Notes under the pieces: model-generated
What the model saw: the letters and a program-made list of their open reading frames with translations, nothing else
Told to the model about the DNA's origin: nothing
Databases searched by the model: none
Shown here: one piece after another, positions 24,715 through 32,974 of the stretch
Position numbering within the stretch: the stretch's first letter is position 1
Layout of the letters: each line of letters begins with the position of its first letter
Program-made: the position numbers and the translations under genes
Assembly (NCBI RefSeq): GCF_016735695.1
Contig: NZ_JAERQD010000018.1
Span: 59,960 to 123,959, forward strand
DNA: 64,000 bases
Origin: Microvirga zambiensis WSM3693
GTDB taxonomy: Bacteria; Pseudomonadota; Alphaproteobacteria; Rhizobiales; Beijerinckiaceae
Direction: 5' to 3'

Positions 24715-25221
24715 ATGGCGACGTCGAAGCTGGACGAGCGGCGGCTCATGAGCGACGAGGAATTCACCCTCGTCGAACAGACCCGCTATCCGGTGCTGGG
24801 CAAGCTGGAGGAGGGGGCGCTGAAGGATCTGACGCAGCGCCTGCGCGAGCGGCGCGACCGGGCCCGGGACATCGCCCATCGCCAGCGCCGCGAGGTCCGC
24901 GGCAAGAGCCGGCAGGCCACGAGTTTCGAGAAGCAGGATGCCGGCAACCGGCAGAAGGCGCGCGTCCTCGCCGAGGCGCTGACCCGGATCAACAGCGAGC
25001 GGACGCGCCGCAAGGCGGAGGAACTGCGGGAGAACGCCCGCCGTGCATTGGCCCTTCGCCAGGGTGCGGAGGCGTCGGCGCGCCCCGATTCCGGCAGAAC
25101 GCCGCGGAAAGGCATGCAAAAGAACGCGAGCACCCGCCGCGACCGCATCGTCAACCCGATGGATGCGGGCCGCATCTCGCAGGCAGGCAAGCGTGCGCAG
25201 GCGGTGCGGGACAACGCTTAG
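24715..25221 (+). CDS. Hypothetical charged protein
   Basis: 168 residues, rich in Arg, Glu and Ala, with no hydrophobic segment and predicted to be mostly helical (RLRERRDRARDIAHRQRREVRGKSRQ; ALTRINSERTRRKAEELRENARRALAL). No family recognised. The good GGAGGAGG site six bases before ATG 24715 supports this start over the in-frame ATG at 24697. Its high basic content suggests nucleic-acid contact, but that is a guess. Confidence 0.6.
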   Translation: MATSKLDERRLMSDEEFTLVEQTRYPVLGKLEEGALKDLTQRLRERRDRARDIAHRQRREVRGKSRQATSFEKQDAGNRQKARVLAEALTRINSERTRRKAEELRENARRALALRQGAEASARPDSGRTPRKGMQKNASTRRDRIVNPMDAGRISQAGKRAQAVRDNA

Positions 25222-25236
25222 GGAATTTCATTCTTC

Positions 25237-25343
25237 GTCATCACCTCCCCGAACTTGATCCGGGGATAGGTGCCGGTGATCTCGATGTGAGGGACGGATC
25301 GCTTCCCGGATCGGGATGGCCGGGACAAGCCCGGCCATGACGT
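25237..25343. repeat. Dispersed palindromic repeat, family C copy 3
   Basis: CCCCGAACTTGATCCGGGGAT, GTGCCGGTGATCTCGAT, CGGGATGGCCGGGACAAG, CCCGGCCATGACGT in the same order as at 13065. It lies between the convergent hypothetical gene and rlmN. Confidence 0.85.
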
Positions 25344-25359
25344 AGGAGGGATCTGAGGC

Positions 25360-26673
25360 CTATTCCCCATCACCGAGCGCATAGACGCCCTCGGCGCCAA
25401 TGCCCTGTTCGGCCATCATGCGGGCGCGGGCGCGCAGCTTCTCGGTCTCGCTCTTGAGCTGGCCGCAGGCGGCGAGGATGTCGCGGCCGCGCGGGGTGCG
25501 CACGGGCGAGGCATAGCCGGCGCGGAAGACGATCTCGGAGAAGCGCTCGATCCGCTCCCAGTCCGAGCACTCGTATTTCGAGCCGGGCCAGGGATTGAAC
25601 GGAATCAGGTTGATCTTGGCCGGAATACCCTTCAGCAGCCGCACGAGCTCGCGCGCATCGGCATCCGAATCGTTCACGCCCTTGAGCATCACGTATTCGA
25701 AGGTGATGCGGCGGGCATTCGACAGGCCGGGATAGGCGCGGCAGGCATCGAGCAGCTGCTTGATGTCGTACTTGCGGTTGATCGGCACCAGCTCGTCGCG
25801 CAGCTCGTCGCGTACCGCATGGAGCGAGATCGCGAGCATGGTGTTGGCTTCAGTGCCGAGGCGCTCCATCTGCGGCACGACGCCGGAGGTGGAAACGGTG
25901 ATGCGCCGGCGCGACAGGGTCAGGCCCTCGCCGTCCGACATCACGTCGATGGCGGCGATCACGTTGTCGATGTTGTAGAGCGGCTCGCCCATGCCCATGA
26001 ACACGATGTTCGACACGAAGCGGCTGCCGTCGTTCGGTACGAAAGCACCCTCCGGCGGCGTCGCATGCGGCCAGTCGCCGATGGAATCGCGGGCGACGAT
26101 GAGCTGCGCCACGATCTCGGCCGAGGTCAGGTTGCGCACGAGGCGCTGGGTGCCCGTGTGACAGAAGGAGCAGGTGAGCGTGCAGCCGACCTGGCTCGAG
26201 ACGCAGAGCGTGCCGCGGTCGACTTCCGGAATGTATACGCACTCGATCTCGGCGCCCTTGTCGAGCGGACCGGTCGAGGCCATGCGGATCAGCCATTTGC
26301 GGGTGCCGTCCTTCGACACCTGCTCCGAGACCACCTGCGGGCGGGCGAGCGTATAGGCGGCGGCGAGCTTCGCGCGCAGCTCCTTGCCCACATTGGTCAT
26401 CTCGGAGAATTCTTTGGCCCCGCGAAAGTAGATCCAGTGCCAGAGCTGGGCCACGCGCATCTTGAGCTCGCGCTCCGGCACGCCGATGGCGAAGAGCGAA
26501 TCCTTCAGCTGGTCGCGGGTGAGGCCGACGAGCGATGCGCCGCCGGGGGTTGCCCCCGCCACGACGTTCAGCTCCGCCTTCTTTTCGATGAACCCCGCCG
26601 CGCGCGCGGCATCGCTCACGGCCAAGGTGGCCGCATTGGGGTTGTGTTTGGCGATGTCGAGCACCGTCGCCAT
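25360..26673 (-). CDS. rlmN: Dual-specificity 23S rRNA/tRNA adenine-C2 methyltransferase RlmN
   Basis: Radical-SAM methyltransferase of 437 residues. It has the iron-sulfur Cys triad in CTLTCSFC (Cys164, Cys168, Cys171), the [11 protein letters not shown] contact, the [21 protein letters not shown] stretch, and a C-terminal Cys in [11 protein letters not shown] that corresponds to the methylated catalytic Cys. It methylates A2503 of 23S rRNA and A37 of some tRNAs. Alphaproteobacterial members often carry an extra ~45 residues at the N-terminus, as here. Confidence 0.95.
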   Translation of the reverse strand: MATVLDIAKHNPNAATLAVSDAARAAGFIEKKAELNVVAGATPGGASLVGLTRDQLKDSLFAIGVPERELKMRVAQLWHWIYFRGAKEFSEMTNVGKELRAKLAAAYTLARPQVVSEQVSKDGTRKWLIRMASTGPLDKGAEIECVYIPEVDRGTLCVSSQVGCTLTCSFCHTGTQRLVRNLTSAEIVAQLIVARDSIGDWPHATPPEGAFVPNDGSRFVSNIVFMGMGEPLYNIDNVIAAIDVMSDGEGLTLSRRRITVSTSGVVPQMERLGTEANTMLAISLHAVRDELRDELVPINRKYDIKQLLDACRAYPGLSNARRITFEYVMLKGVNDSDADARELVRLLKGIPAKINLIPFNPWPGSKYECSDWERIERFSEIVFRAGYASPVRTPRGRDILAACGQLKSETEKLRARARMMAEQGIGAEGVYALGDGE

Positions 26674-26833
26674 GGGAAATCTTCAGCCTCGTTGTTGGGA
26701 TCGAGCGGCCATATAACACGATTGCGTCGGAAACGTGAGCCTCGCAACGCAAAATTCCGGACCCTCGGGCCCGGAACATGCTCATCGGCGTGGCGATTTT
26801 CAACCGTTTTGAAGACAGGGATATCAACTCCAT

Positions 26834-27021
26834 CCTCATCCTGAGAGGGTGGCTCGTCATGGGTTTGCGCCCCGATAGCCCTCATCCTGAGGAGCGAGCA
26901 TTGCTCCCGTCTCGAAAGACGAGGGCGGTTCCAGAGACCACTGGACGATCCTTCGAGACGCTGCTCCGCGGCTCCTCAGTATGAGGCCTAAGATTTATGG
27001 GCCAGCCTCTCAGGATGAGGG
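26834..27021. repeat. Dispersed palindromic repeat, family B copy 3 (extended form)
   Basis: Outer arms CTGAGAGGGTGGCTC and GGCCAGCCTCTCAGG enclose the standard CCTCATCCTGAGG / CCTCAGTATGAGG element with GTCTCGAAAGACGAGG / CCTTCGAGACG inner arms. This extended copy shows that the repeat is two nested palindromes. It fills most of the 373-bp gap between the rlmN promoter side and the ialB-like gene end; nothing else was seen there. Confidence 0.83.
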
Positions 27022-27046
27022 CTTAGAGTTGATTTCAGCCACTTTC

Positions 27047-27778
27047 CTACGACGCGCATTCCTTGCGGGCATGCTCCAGCGCCTTGCCGAAGCCGTTCAG
27101 GGAATAGCGGTCGGTCAGGCTCGAGCCGCGGGCGGATTGCATCTTGACGGTCATGGTGCCGCTGCGCGTCATGGTGGAAATGGCCTGGCCTTCCTCGGCG
27201 GGGTTCTTCAGCCAGGCATTGGCCGCCTTGGCGATCAGCGCATAGGAGGCATTGCCGACTGCGGCTTCCGCCGGGCCGTTCTCCTTGGCGGCGAAGCCCA
27301 GCACCAGCGCGACCTCGTTCTTCACGTTCTCCGCCGGGCGGAACGACACGAAGAGATAGGCGGGATCCCGGTTCAGGTTCTTGGGCATCCGGTCCTTGGG
27401 CTGGCTCAGCGCATAGCAGATCTTCGAGCGGCCGGTCTGGGCCGTATAGACGCCCCAGTCGCCATAAGACGTCAGAAGCGAGGCGCCGCCCGGACCCGTC
27501 GCGGCCTGGGCAGGCTTCGCGGCTGCCGCACCGGCCGCGGCACCTGCGGCTGCTGCCGCCGCCGGCTTGGCCGCGTTGGCTCTGGTCGTCGTCGGTGCGG
27601 GCTTGGCGGCGGGTTTCGCAGCCGGCGCCGGCTTTGCCGGGGTCGAGCGGGTCGGGGATTGCGTCGAACGCTGGGCCTGCGCCAGGGCGGCAGGTCCGGT
27701 TCCGATGACGAGAACGGCGGAAAGGATGCCCGCGGCGAAGCCGCGCTGAAAGGATGCAGGTATCATGGGGCGGACCAT
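27047..27778 (-). CDS. Invasion-associated locus B (IalB) family periplasmic protein
   Basis: 243 residues. It has a signal peptide (FAAGILSAVLVIGTGPAALA) and then a long Ala/Pro/Lys low-complexity linker (residues ~35-95). The IalB domain follows (YGDWGVYTAQTGRSKICYALSQPKDRMPKNLNRDPAYLFVSFRP) with its conserved Cys pair (KICYA ... KECAS). IalB aids erythrocyte invasion in Bartonella; in free-living Rhizobiales the role is unknown. The true start may be the second ATG (27766), as neither has a strong ribosome site. Confidence 0.88.
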   Translation of the reverse strand: MVRPMIPASFQRGFAAGILSAVLVIGTGPAALAQAQRSTQSPTRSTPAKPAPAAKPAAKPAPTTTRANAAKPAAAAAAGAAAGAAAAKPAQAATGPGGASLLTSYGDWGVYTAQTGRSKICYALSQPKDRMPKNLNRDPAYLFVSFRPAENVKNEVALVLGFAAKENGPAEAAVGNASYALIAKAANAWLKNPAEEGQAISTMTRSGTMTVKMQSARGSSLTDRYSLNGFGKALEHARKECAS

Positions 27779-28057
27779 ACAAGCGGATGGTTAAGAACTC
27801 TTCACCATCTCCGTTAAGGCTGTGCCGCAGGATTGGCGATGCGTCGAAACGCGGCGGTGGAAGGAACATCCTTCAGCGCAATAAAAAGGGCCGCCGAGGC
27901 GACCCGAACGCAGTACCACTCAATCACTTTTTTGTTTTTGCAAAGGTCGAGGAGATCAAAATCACTTTTACGCAACAGAATCACTTATAACGACAAGAAA
28001 TAACATTGCAATAAGTCAATATTCCTCTGCCCGAATCGGGTCCTGCCGGGGCTATGC
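27779..28057. other. AT-rich intergenic stretch (279 bp)
   Basis: Bases ~27870-28020 are conspicuously AT-rich (runs such as CACTTTTTTGTTTTTGC and AAGAAATAACATTGCAATAAG) against the GC-rich background. It lies upstream of the ialB-like gene and downstream of the YkvA gene. The 78-codon open frame across it has no family features and is probably not coding. It may hold the ialB promoter; no clear -35/-10 pair chosen. Confidence 0.5.
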
Positions 28058-28453
28058 TCAAGCTTTCTTGTTGTCCTCCAGCGCGGTCTTGGCCCGCGCG
28101 CGGTGCTCGTCGGTGATGGAGCCTGCGACCTGGGTGATGGCCGCGGCGAGGACGGCCGCGTCGTCGGCGAAGCCGAACAGCGGCAGAAGATCGGTGATCG
28201 CATCCGCCGGGAAGACGAAATAGGCGATGGCGCCGAGGAGAATCAGCTTCACCCGGCTCGGGGTCGCGGGATCGGTGGCGCAGAAAAAGGCCGCAACGAG
28301 ATCCTCCGCGAAGGGGATCTTGCCGGCAACACGCTTCAGCTTGGCCCAGAAGCGACGCTTGAGACCTTCTTCGTCCCTTGCCTCGTCCTGGGTCGCCCGA
28401 CGCATAGCCTCCATCTCGGCCTTGCTGAAAGGCTTCATGAAGGGTTCACTCAT
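28058..28453 (-). CDS. YkvA (DUF1232) family membrane-associated protein
   Basis: 131 residues with the DUF1232 core LILLGAIAYFVFPADAITDLLPLFGFADDAAVLAAAI (hydrophobic, with the conserved Asp residues of the PADxIPD-like motif). Function unknown; family members are small membrane proteins. GGAAGGAAGAG lies before ATG 28453, which fixes the start. Divergent from the SDR gene across 81 bp. Confidence 0.88.
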   Translation of the reverse strand: MSEPFMKPFSKAEMEAMRRATQDEARDEEGLKRRFWAKLKRVAGKIPFAEDLVAAFFCATDPATPSRVKLILLGAIAYFVFPADAITDLLPLFGFADDAAVLAAAITQVAGSITDEHRARAKTALEDNKKA

Positions 28454-28534
28454 CTCGACTCTTCCTTCCATACTCTCCGGTTCCGGCTTGCGCGAGGATA
28501 CCGTAAGACATCTCCTGACGCAGGGAGAAAAGCG

Positions 28535-29320
28535 ATGAAGCTCGACAAATTGATGGCAGCAATCGTCACCGGTGGCGCCTCCGGCCTTGGCGAGGCCACG
28601 GCCCGCATGCTGGCCGCCAACGGCGCCAAGGTGGCCATCCTCGATATGAACGCGGAGCGCGGCGACGCGGTTGCGCGCGAGATCGGCGGGGTGTTCTGCC
28701 AATGCGACGTGACCGACGAGGCCTCCATCGATTCGGCGCTTGCCGCGGCGCGTGCCGTGCACGGCATCGAGCGCATTCTCGTCAATTGCGCCGGCATCGC
28801 GCCGGGCAAGCGCACGGTCGCGAAGAAACGCGAGACCGGCGAACTGATCCCGCACGACGTGGCGAGCTTCCGCCGCGCGGTCGAGATCAATCTGATCGGC
28901 ACCTATGCGATGATCTCGAAATGCGCAGCCGCCATGGCCGGGCTCGATCCGGTGACGCCGGATGGTGGGCGCGGCGTCATCGTCAACACCTCGTCGGTGG
29001 CGGCGCAGGACGGGCAGATCGGCCAGGCGGCCTATGCCGCCTCCAAGGGCGGCGTGCTGGGCCTGACGCTCCCCGTCGCGCGCGATCTGTCGGGCTTCGG
29101 CATCCGGGTGATGACGATCCTGCCGGGCCTGTTCCACACGCCGCTTTTCGAGGGCATCGCCGAGGATTACCGCAAGGCGCTGGAGGCCAACGTGCCGTTC
29201 CCCTCGCGCCTCGGCCGGCCCGAGGAATACGCCACGCTGGTCAAGGCGATCATCGAGAACGACATGCTCAACGGCGAAGGCATCCGCCTCGACGGCGCCC
29301 TGCGCATGCAGCCGAAATAG
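28535..29320 (+). CDS. SDR dehydrogenase, HSD10/3-hydroxyacyl-CoA dehydrogenase-like
   Basis: 261-residue short-chain dehydrogenase: TGGASGLGEATA cofactor loop, Asp of AILDMN (NAD preference), VNCAGIAPGKRT, SVAAQDGQIGQAAYAASKGG (Ser, Tyr, Lys) and LPGLFHTPLFEG. These segments match the type II 3-hydroxyacyl-CoA dehydrogenase (HSD17B10, 2-methyl-3-hydroxybutyryl-CoA dehydrogenase) group, used in fatty-acid or branched-chain degradation. Substrate assignment is by similarity only. AGGGAGAAAAGCG precedes the ATG. Confidence 0.87.
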   Translation: MKLDKLMAAIVTGGASGLGEATARMLAANGAKVAILDMNAERGDAVAREIGGVFCQCDVTDEASIDSALAAARAVHGIERILVNCAGIAPGKRTVAKKRETGELIPHDVASFRRAVEINLIGTYAMISKCAAAMAGLDPVTPDGGRGVIVNTSSVAAQDGQIGQAAYAASKGGVLGLTLPVARDLSGFGIRVMTILPGLFHTPLFEGIAEDYRKALEANVPFPSRLGRPEEYATLVKAIIENDMLNGEGIRLDGALRMQPK

Positions 29321-29358
29321 ACGATCCGGGATCGGTTCGAGACGGCATGATCGTAAGC

Positions 29359-29463
29359 CCTCATCCTGAGGAGGTGCGCAGCAACGTCTCGAAGGACGAG
29401 GGCGCTTTCAGTGTGCACTGGATCCTCCTTCGAGACGCCACTTCGTGGCTCCTCAGGATGAGG
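29359..29463. repeat. Dispersed palindromic repeat, family B copy 4
   Basis: CCTCATCCTGAGGAGG ... CTCCTCAGGATGAGG with inner GTCTCGAAGGACGAGG / CCTCCTTCGAGACG. It lies between convergent genes; a partial outer arm (AGGCTCTCAGGATG) runs into the last codons of the GFA gene. Confidence 0.85.
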
Positions 29464-29486
29464 ACAGAGTTTGGCGAGTCAGGCTC

Positions 29487-29894
29487 TCAGGATGCGTTTT
29501 CCTCCCGGTTCTCCAAAAAGCTTTCGAGACCCGGGGTGCCGAGCCAGTGCTCGCGGCGCTTGGCCCATAATTCATAGGTCGGCGTGAACAGGTTGGGCTC
29601 GTCGAAGGCGCCGAGCCTGATCTCGGTTTCGCCGCCCGCATCCCGAGCAAAGACCTGCGAGCCGCAAACGGGGCAGAAGCAGTCCTCGGTCGTCGGCGAG
29701 GCGGACCAGCTCTTGGTTTCACCGGTGATCGTCACTTGGTCGGCGGCGAAGATCACATAGGCGCTGAAGGGGGCACCGCTGATCTTGCGGCAGGTCATGC
29801 AATGGCACAGACCCACGCGCTTCGGCTCGCCGCTTGCCTCGAATCTCAGCTGCCCGCAGGCACAGCCTCCCGTGCGGATGCGCATCTCGCTCAT
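29487..29894 (-). CDS. GFA (glutathione-dependent formaldehyde-activating) family protein
   Basis: 135 residues with the zinc-binding Cys motifs of the family: GGCACGQLRFEA, CHCMTCRKISGAPFSAYV and CPVCGSQVFA. Named after Gfa of Paracoccus, but most family members have other or unknown functions. It follows the pterin dehydratase gene by 3 bases. The last codons (ESFLENREENAS) overlap the edge of a family B repeat, suggesting the C-terminus was reshaped by it. Confidence 0.88.
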   Translation of the reverse strand: MSEMRIRTGGCACGQLRFEASGEPKRVGLCHCMTCRKISGAPFSAYVIFAADQVTITGETKSWSASPTTEDCFCPVCGSQVFARDAGGETEIRLGAFDEPNLFTPTYELWAKRREHWLGTPGLESFLENREENAS

Positions 29895-29897
29895 GGC

Positions 29898-30200
29898 CTA
29901 TCGCCTCAGCAATCCCACCGCCAGCTGGTCCATGCGCTGCGCCATCTCCACGTCGCGGCGCGTCAGGCCCTTGGCGTCGTGGGTGGAGAGGGTGACGTCG
30001 ACCTTGTTGTAGCTGTTGGACCAGTCGGGATGGTGGTTCATTTTTTCCGCCGCGAGGGCGACGCGGGTCATCCAGCCGAAGGCGGCGCTGAAATCCTCGA
30101 AGAGGAAGCGTTTGTGGAGCGCATCGCGCCCTTCGACGAGCGCCCAGCCGTCGAGGGCCGGCAGGAGTTCGGAACGCTCGGATTCGGTCAGGCGAGGCAT
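29898..30200 (-). CDS. phhB: Pterin-4a-carbinolamine dehydratase
   Basis: 100-residue PCD/DCoH protein with the active-site motif EKMNHHPDW and the conserved [16 protein letters not shown] segment. It dehydrates 4a-hydroxytetrahydrobiopterin produced by aromatic amino-acid hydroxylases. No phenylalanine hydroxylase gene is in the window. Co-transcribed with the GFA gene. Confidence 0.94.
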   Translation of the reverse strand: MPRLTESERSELLPALDGWALVEGRDALHKRFLFEDFSAAFGWMTRVALAAEKMNHHPDWSNSYNKVDVTLSTHDAKGLTRRDVEMAQRMDQLAVGLLRR

Positions 30201-30266
30201 GGGTGCACTTCATCGTGAGAACGGGCCATCCATAGTGATGAAGCGCGGGGGCGATGTTTCAAGGGT

Positions 30267-31283
30267 TCAGGGCAGCCCGAGCAGCCGGATCAGCGCGAGG
30301 CTGATGGCCATCAGCACCAGAAGCGAGAGCGTCACGGCGAGCGTCACCCGCCCGCCGACGCGGCCGAGGACCTTCAGATCGACGCCGAGGCCGAGCGCGG
30401 CCATCGAGATGACGGTCAGAAGCGTTGCGACGGGGCTTGCGATACGCAGAAGCACATCGGGGATGAGGCCGAGGGAGCGCAGCACCGCAAGGCCGAGGAA
30501 GCCGAGGATGAACCAGGGCACCAGTCGGCTCAAGGACAGGCGCGCCGTCGCCTCGGCTGCATTGCGGCCCGCGGCGAGCGAGAGGCCGATGACCACCGGG
30601 CCCAGCATCAGCACGCGCACCAGCTTCACCAGGGTGCCGAGCTGCGTGCTGACCGCGCTGACCGGCACGGTCGCCGCGAGCACCTGCGGCACCGCATAGA
30701 CCGTGAGCCCGGCAAGCACGCCGTATTGGGTGAGGGACAGGTCGAGAATCGGCACCAGAAGCGGCAGGGTGAGCACGACGATGACGCCGAGGATCGCCGT
30801 GAATGCGATGGAGGAAGCGACATCTTCCGGCTTGGCGCCGATCACCGGCGCCACTGCCGCAATCGCCGAGTTGCCGCAGATCGCGTTGCCGCAGGCGACC
30901 AGCACCGCCATGCGCCAGGGCAGGCCGAGCATGCGCCCGAGGCCGTAGCTCGCCCCGATCGCCAAAGCCACCACGACGGCGATGCCCAGGATGAGACCGA
31001 CGCCCGCCTCGACGACCGCCTGCGCACTGATCGAGGCGCCGAGCAGCATCACGGCGATCTCGAGCAGGGTCTTGGCCGAGAAGCCGATGCCGGGAACCCA
31101 GCGCATTCCAGGCGTCCAGGCCGTTCTGACCGCGGTGCCGAAGAGAATCGCGATGACGAGCGCCTCGAGCCAGGGCCGCCCGGTCCAATGCTCCTCGAGC
31201 CGCTGCAGGAGAATCGCCGCAAGCGCAATCGCCGCGCACAGGGCGATGCCGGGCGCCAGTTGCGCGATGCGGTTGCGGTTCAT
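30267..31283 (-). CDS. yeiH: YeiH/UPF0324 family membrane protein (putative sulfate exporter)
   Basis: 338 residues, about ten hydrophobic segments and the conserved region FSAKTLLEIAVMLLGASISAQAV, CGNAICGNSAIAAVAPVIGAKPED and TVYAVPQVLAA. Called a putative sulfate exporter by homology; the substrate has not been shown for most members. Often adjacent to a LysR regulator elsewhere; none is present here. Confidence 0.9.
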   Translation of the reverse strand: MNRNRIAQLAPGIALCAAIALAAILLQRLEEHWTGRPWLEALVIAILFGTAVRTAWTPGMRWVPGIGFSAKTLLEIAVMLLGASISAQAVVEAGVGLILGIAVVVALAIGASYGLGRMLGLPWRMAVLVACGNAICGNSAIAAVAPVIGAKPEDVASSIAFTAILGVIVVLTLPLLVPILDLSLTQYGVLAGLTVYAVPQVLAATVPVSAVSTQLGTLVKLVRVLMLGPVVIGLSLAAGRNAAEATARLSLSRLVPWFILGFLGLAVLRSLGLIPDVLLRIASPVATLLTVISMAALGLGVDLKVLGRVGGRVTLAVTLSLLVLMAISLALIRLLGLP

Positions 31284-31364
31284 GGGATTTCTTTGAAGTC
31301 CTGCGGCTTGCTTGGGAGGGGCTAGTCCTTAGGCCGCCGGGATGCAAGCCCGAAACGCACCCCT

Positions 31365-31453
31365 GTCATCACCGGCCTTGTGCCGGTGATCTCGGTCCGA
31401 AGAATGCGGTGCTTCATACCATCGGGATGGCCGGGACACGCCCGGCCATGACG
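31365..31453. repeat. Dispersed palindromic repeat, family C copy 4
   Basis: TGTCATCACCGGCCTTGTGCC, GGTGATCTCGGTCC, ATCGGGATGGCCGGGACACG, CCCGGCCATGACG. Followed at ~31464-31495 by a second short inverted pair (GGCGGCCTTAAGGCCGGAATG). Confidence 0.75.
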
Positions 31454-31509
31454 CGAGAGGGTGCGATCCCCGGCGGCCTTAAGGCCGGAATGACAGCTGA
31501 GAAACTCAC

Positions 31510-32100
31510 CTAATCCGCAAACCCGTCCTCGATATTCCGCCAGTCCTGCGTCAGCGCGAACGAATCGCGGTCGATGCGGATGAAGCAGCCGCCGCCCGGA
31601 TGGGAGGGGCGGCTTTCCTGGCCGATCTCGACCTGCTGCAGATGCGCGGTGAGCAGGCGGGCGACGCCGCCATGGGACACGACGACGATATCGCCGGAGG
31701 TTTCGTCCTCGCGCAGGATCCGGCTGATCGCATTCACGATGCGCGCCTGCGAATCGATGGCGCGCTCCCAGCCGCGGATGCTCTTGTGCGGATTGCTGAA
31801 AAACTCGCGCACCACGTCCCAGAATTCCGGTGGTGCGATGTAGCCCGTCGCGGAGCGGTCGTTCTCGCCGAGATCGGGGTCCGTTGCGTAGGACAGGCCG
31901 AGCCGCTCCGCCACGATGGCGGCGCCGTCCATCGCCTTGCGCTCGGTGCTGGCATAGATTGCGGAGACATCTCTGTCCGCGAGCTGCTCCGTGAAGCGCT
32001 CCATGCGGGCGCTCCCGATGGCGTTCAGCGGCCATTCGGGAACCGGCTGGTTCGGGTCGATGACCACTTCGGGATGGGTGAGGAAGATGAGCGATGCCAT
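31510..32100 (-). CDS. Histidine-phosphatase-like protein with an altered RHG motif
   Basis: 196 residues of the phosphoglycerate-mutase-like fold: start SLIFLTHPEV, SAIYASTERKAMDGAAIVAERLG, and the second catalytic His in GDIVVVSHGGVARLL. The usual catalytic RHG tripeptide is THP here: His is kept, but the Arg and Gly flanks are lost. Activity may therefore be altered or missing. It follows the ThpR gene by 36 bases. The AGGAGGGC site favours ATG 32100 over one eight codons upstream. Confidence 0.8.
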   Translation of the reverse strand: MASLIFLTHPEVVIDPNQPVPEWPLNAIGSARMERFTEQLADRDVSAIYASTERKAMDGAAIVAERLGLSYATDPDLGENDRSATGYIAPPEFWDVVREFFSNPHKSIRGWERAIDSQARIVNAISRILREDETSGDIVVVSHGGVARLLTAHLQQVEIGQESRPSHPGGGCFIRIDRDSFALTQDWRNIEDGFAD

Positions 32101-32136
32101 GGGCGCGATGTAGCCCTCCTGCACGGTCGCGTCGAG

Positions 32137-32673
32137 CTAGCTCAATGGGTAGGCCGCCTCGATCACATAGGGGCCGCCGCCGACCGAGGCGCGCGAGGAA
32201 TACAGCACGAAGCGCTCGGCGGTGAAGGACACCTTCGGGAAATGGCCGCGCGTCGCGATGTAGTCCGCCACAGCGATCGGCGAGGCGTTCTTCAGGCGCG
32301 CCAGGGTCACATGCGGCGTGAATTTTCGGGGTTCCGGGGCTAGGCCGACCTGGCGCAGGAGGCGCTCTTGCTCCGCCTGCAGCGCAATCAGCTCGCTGTT
32401 GCCGGAGGTGCGCGCGAAGACCGCGCGGGGTTTTCCACCGCCGAAGCTGTCGAGCCCGTTGATAGTGAGGCTGAGCGGATGTCGGGCCCGCGTCTCGCCG
32501 AGGATCGAGGTGACGTCCTCCGCCATGCGGTCGTCAATATCGCCGATGAAACGCAGGGTGAGGTGATAATTCTCAGGGTCGATCCAGCGCGCACCCGGAA
32601 GGCCGCCGCGAAACTGCGACAGGACCAGCGTAATATCGGGCGGGATCTCGATGCCGGTGAACAGACGTGGCAT
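32137..32673 (-). CDS. thpR: RNA 2',3'-cyclic phosphodiesterase
   Basis: 178-residue 2H phosphoesterase with both His motifs: HLTL (His37) and HVTL (His121). Opens 2',3'-cyclic phosphate ends of RNA to 2'-phosphate; formerly called LigT. Likely an operon with the phosphatase-like gene downstream. Confidence 0.93.
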   Translation of the reverse strand: MPRLFTGIEIPPDITLVLSQFRGGLPGARWIDPENYHLTLRFIGDIDDRMAEDVTSILGETRARHPLSLTINGLDSFGGGKPRAVFARTSGNSELIALQAEQERLLRQVGLAPEPRKFTPHVTLARLKNASPIAVADYIATRGHFPKVSFTAERFVLYSSRASVGGGPYVIEAAYPLS

Positions 32674-32743
32674 GCGGCACCTCCCGAGGCTGCTGATACT
32701 GCGTCAGACGATTGGCGGCGGGGTTTGTTCCAGATCGTAAAAC

Positions 32744-32967
32744 GTCATCCCGGACGAGCGAAGCGACGATCCGGGATCGTCGGACGAGTGTGGCGCAGGC
32801 GTCCCCTCCCTCCTTGTGGGGGAGGGCTAGGGAGGGGGGTGCTGGCGCCAAACCTTCACAGGCTATCGCTTACACCCCCCTCTCCAACTCTCCCCCACAA
32901 GGAGGGAGAGGGTTCCAGCGTCTCGTTCTGAAAGCGATCCCGGATCGGCTCCGCCGTCCGGGATGAC
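32744..32967. repeat. Dispersed nested palindromic repeat, family A copy 3
   Basis: GTCATCCCGGACGAGCG ... GCCGTCCGGGATGAC outer arms, CCCTCCCTCCTTGTGGGGGAGG and TCTCCCCCACAAGGAGGGAG inner arms. It fills almost the whole 301-bp gap between the thpR and aldo/keto reductase genes. Confidence 0.87.
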
Positions 32968-32974
32968 CCTCATC

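Noticed and set aside
27754..27990. 78-codon + strand frame in the AT-rich gap
   Set aside because: No family features, no ribosome site, and overlaps the 5' end of the ialB-like gene.
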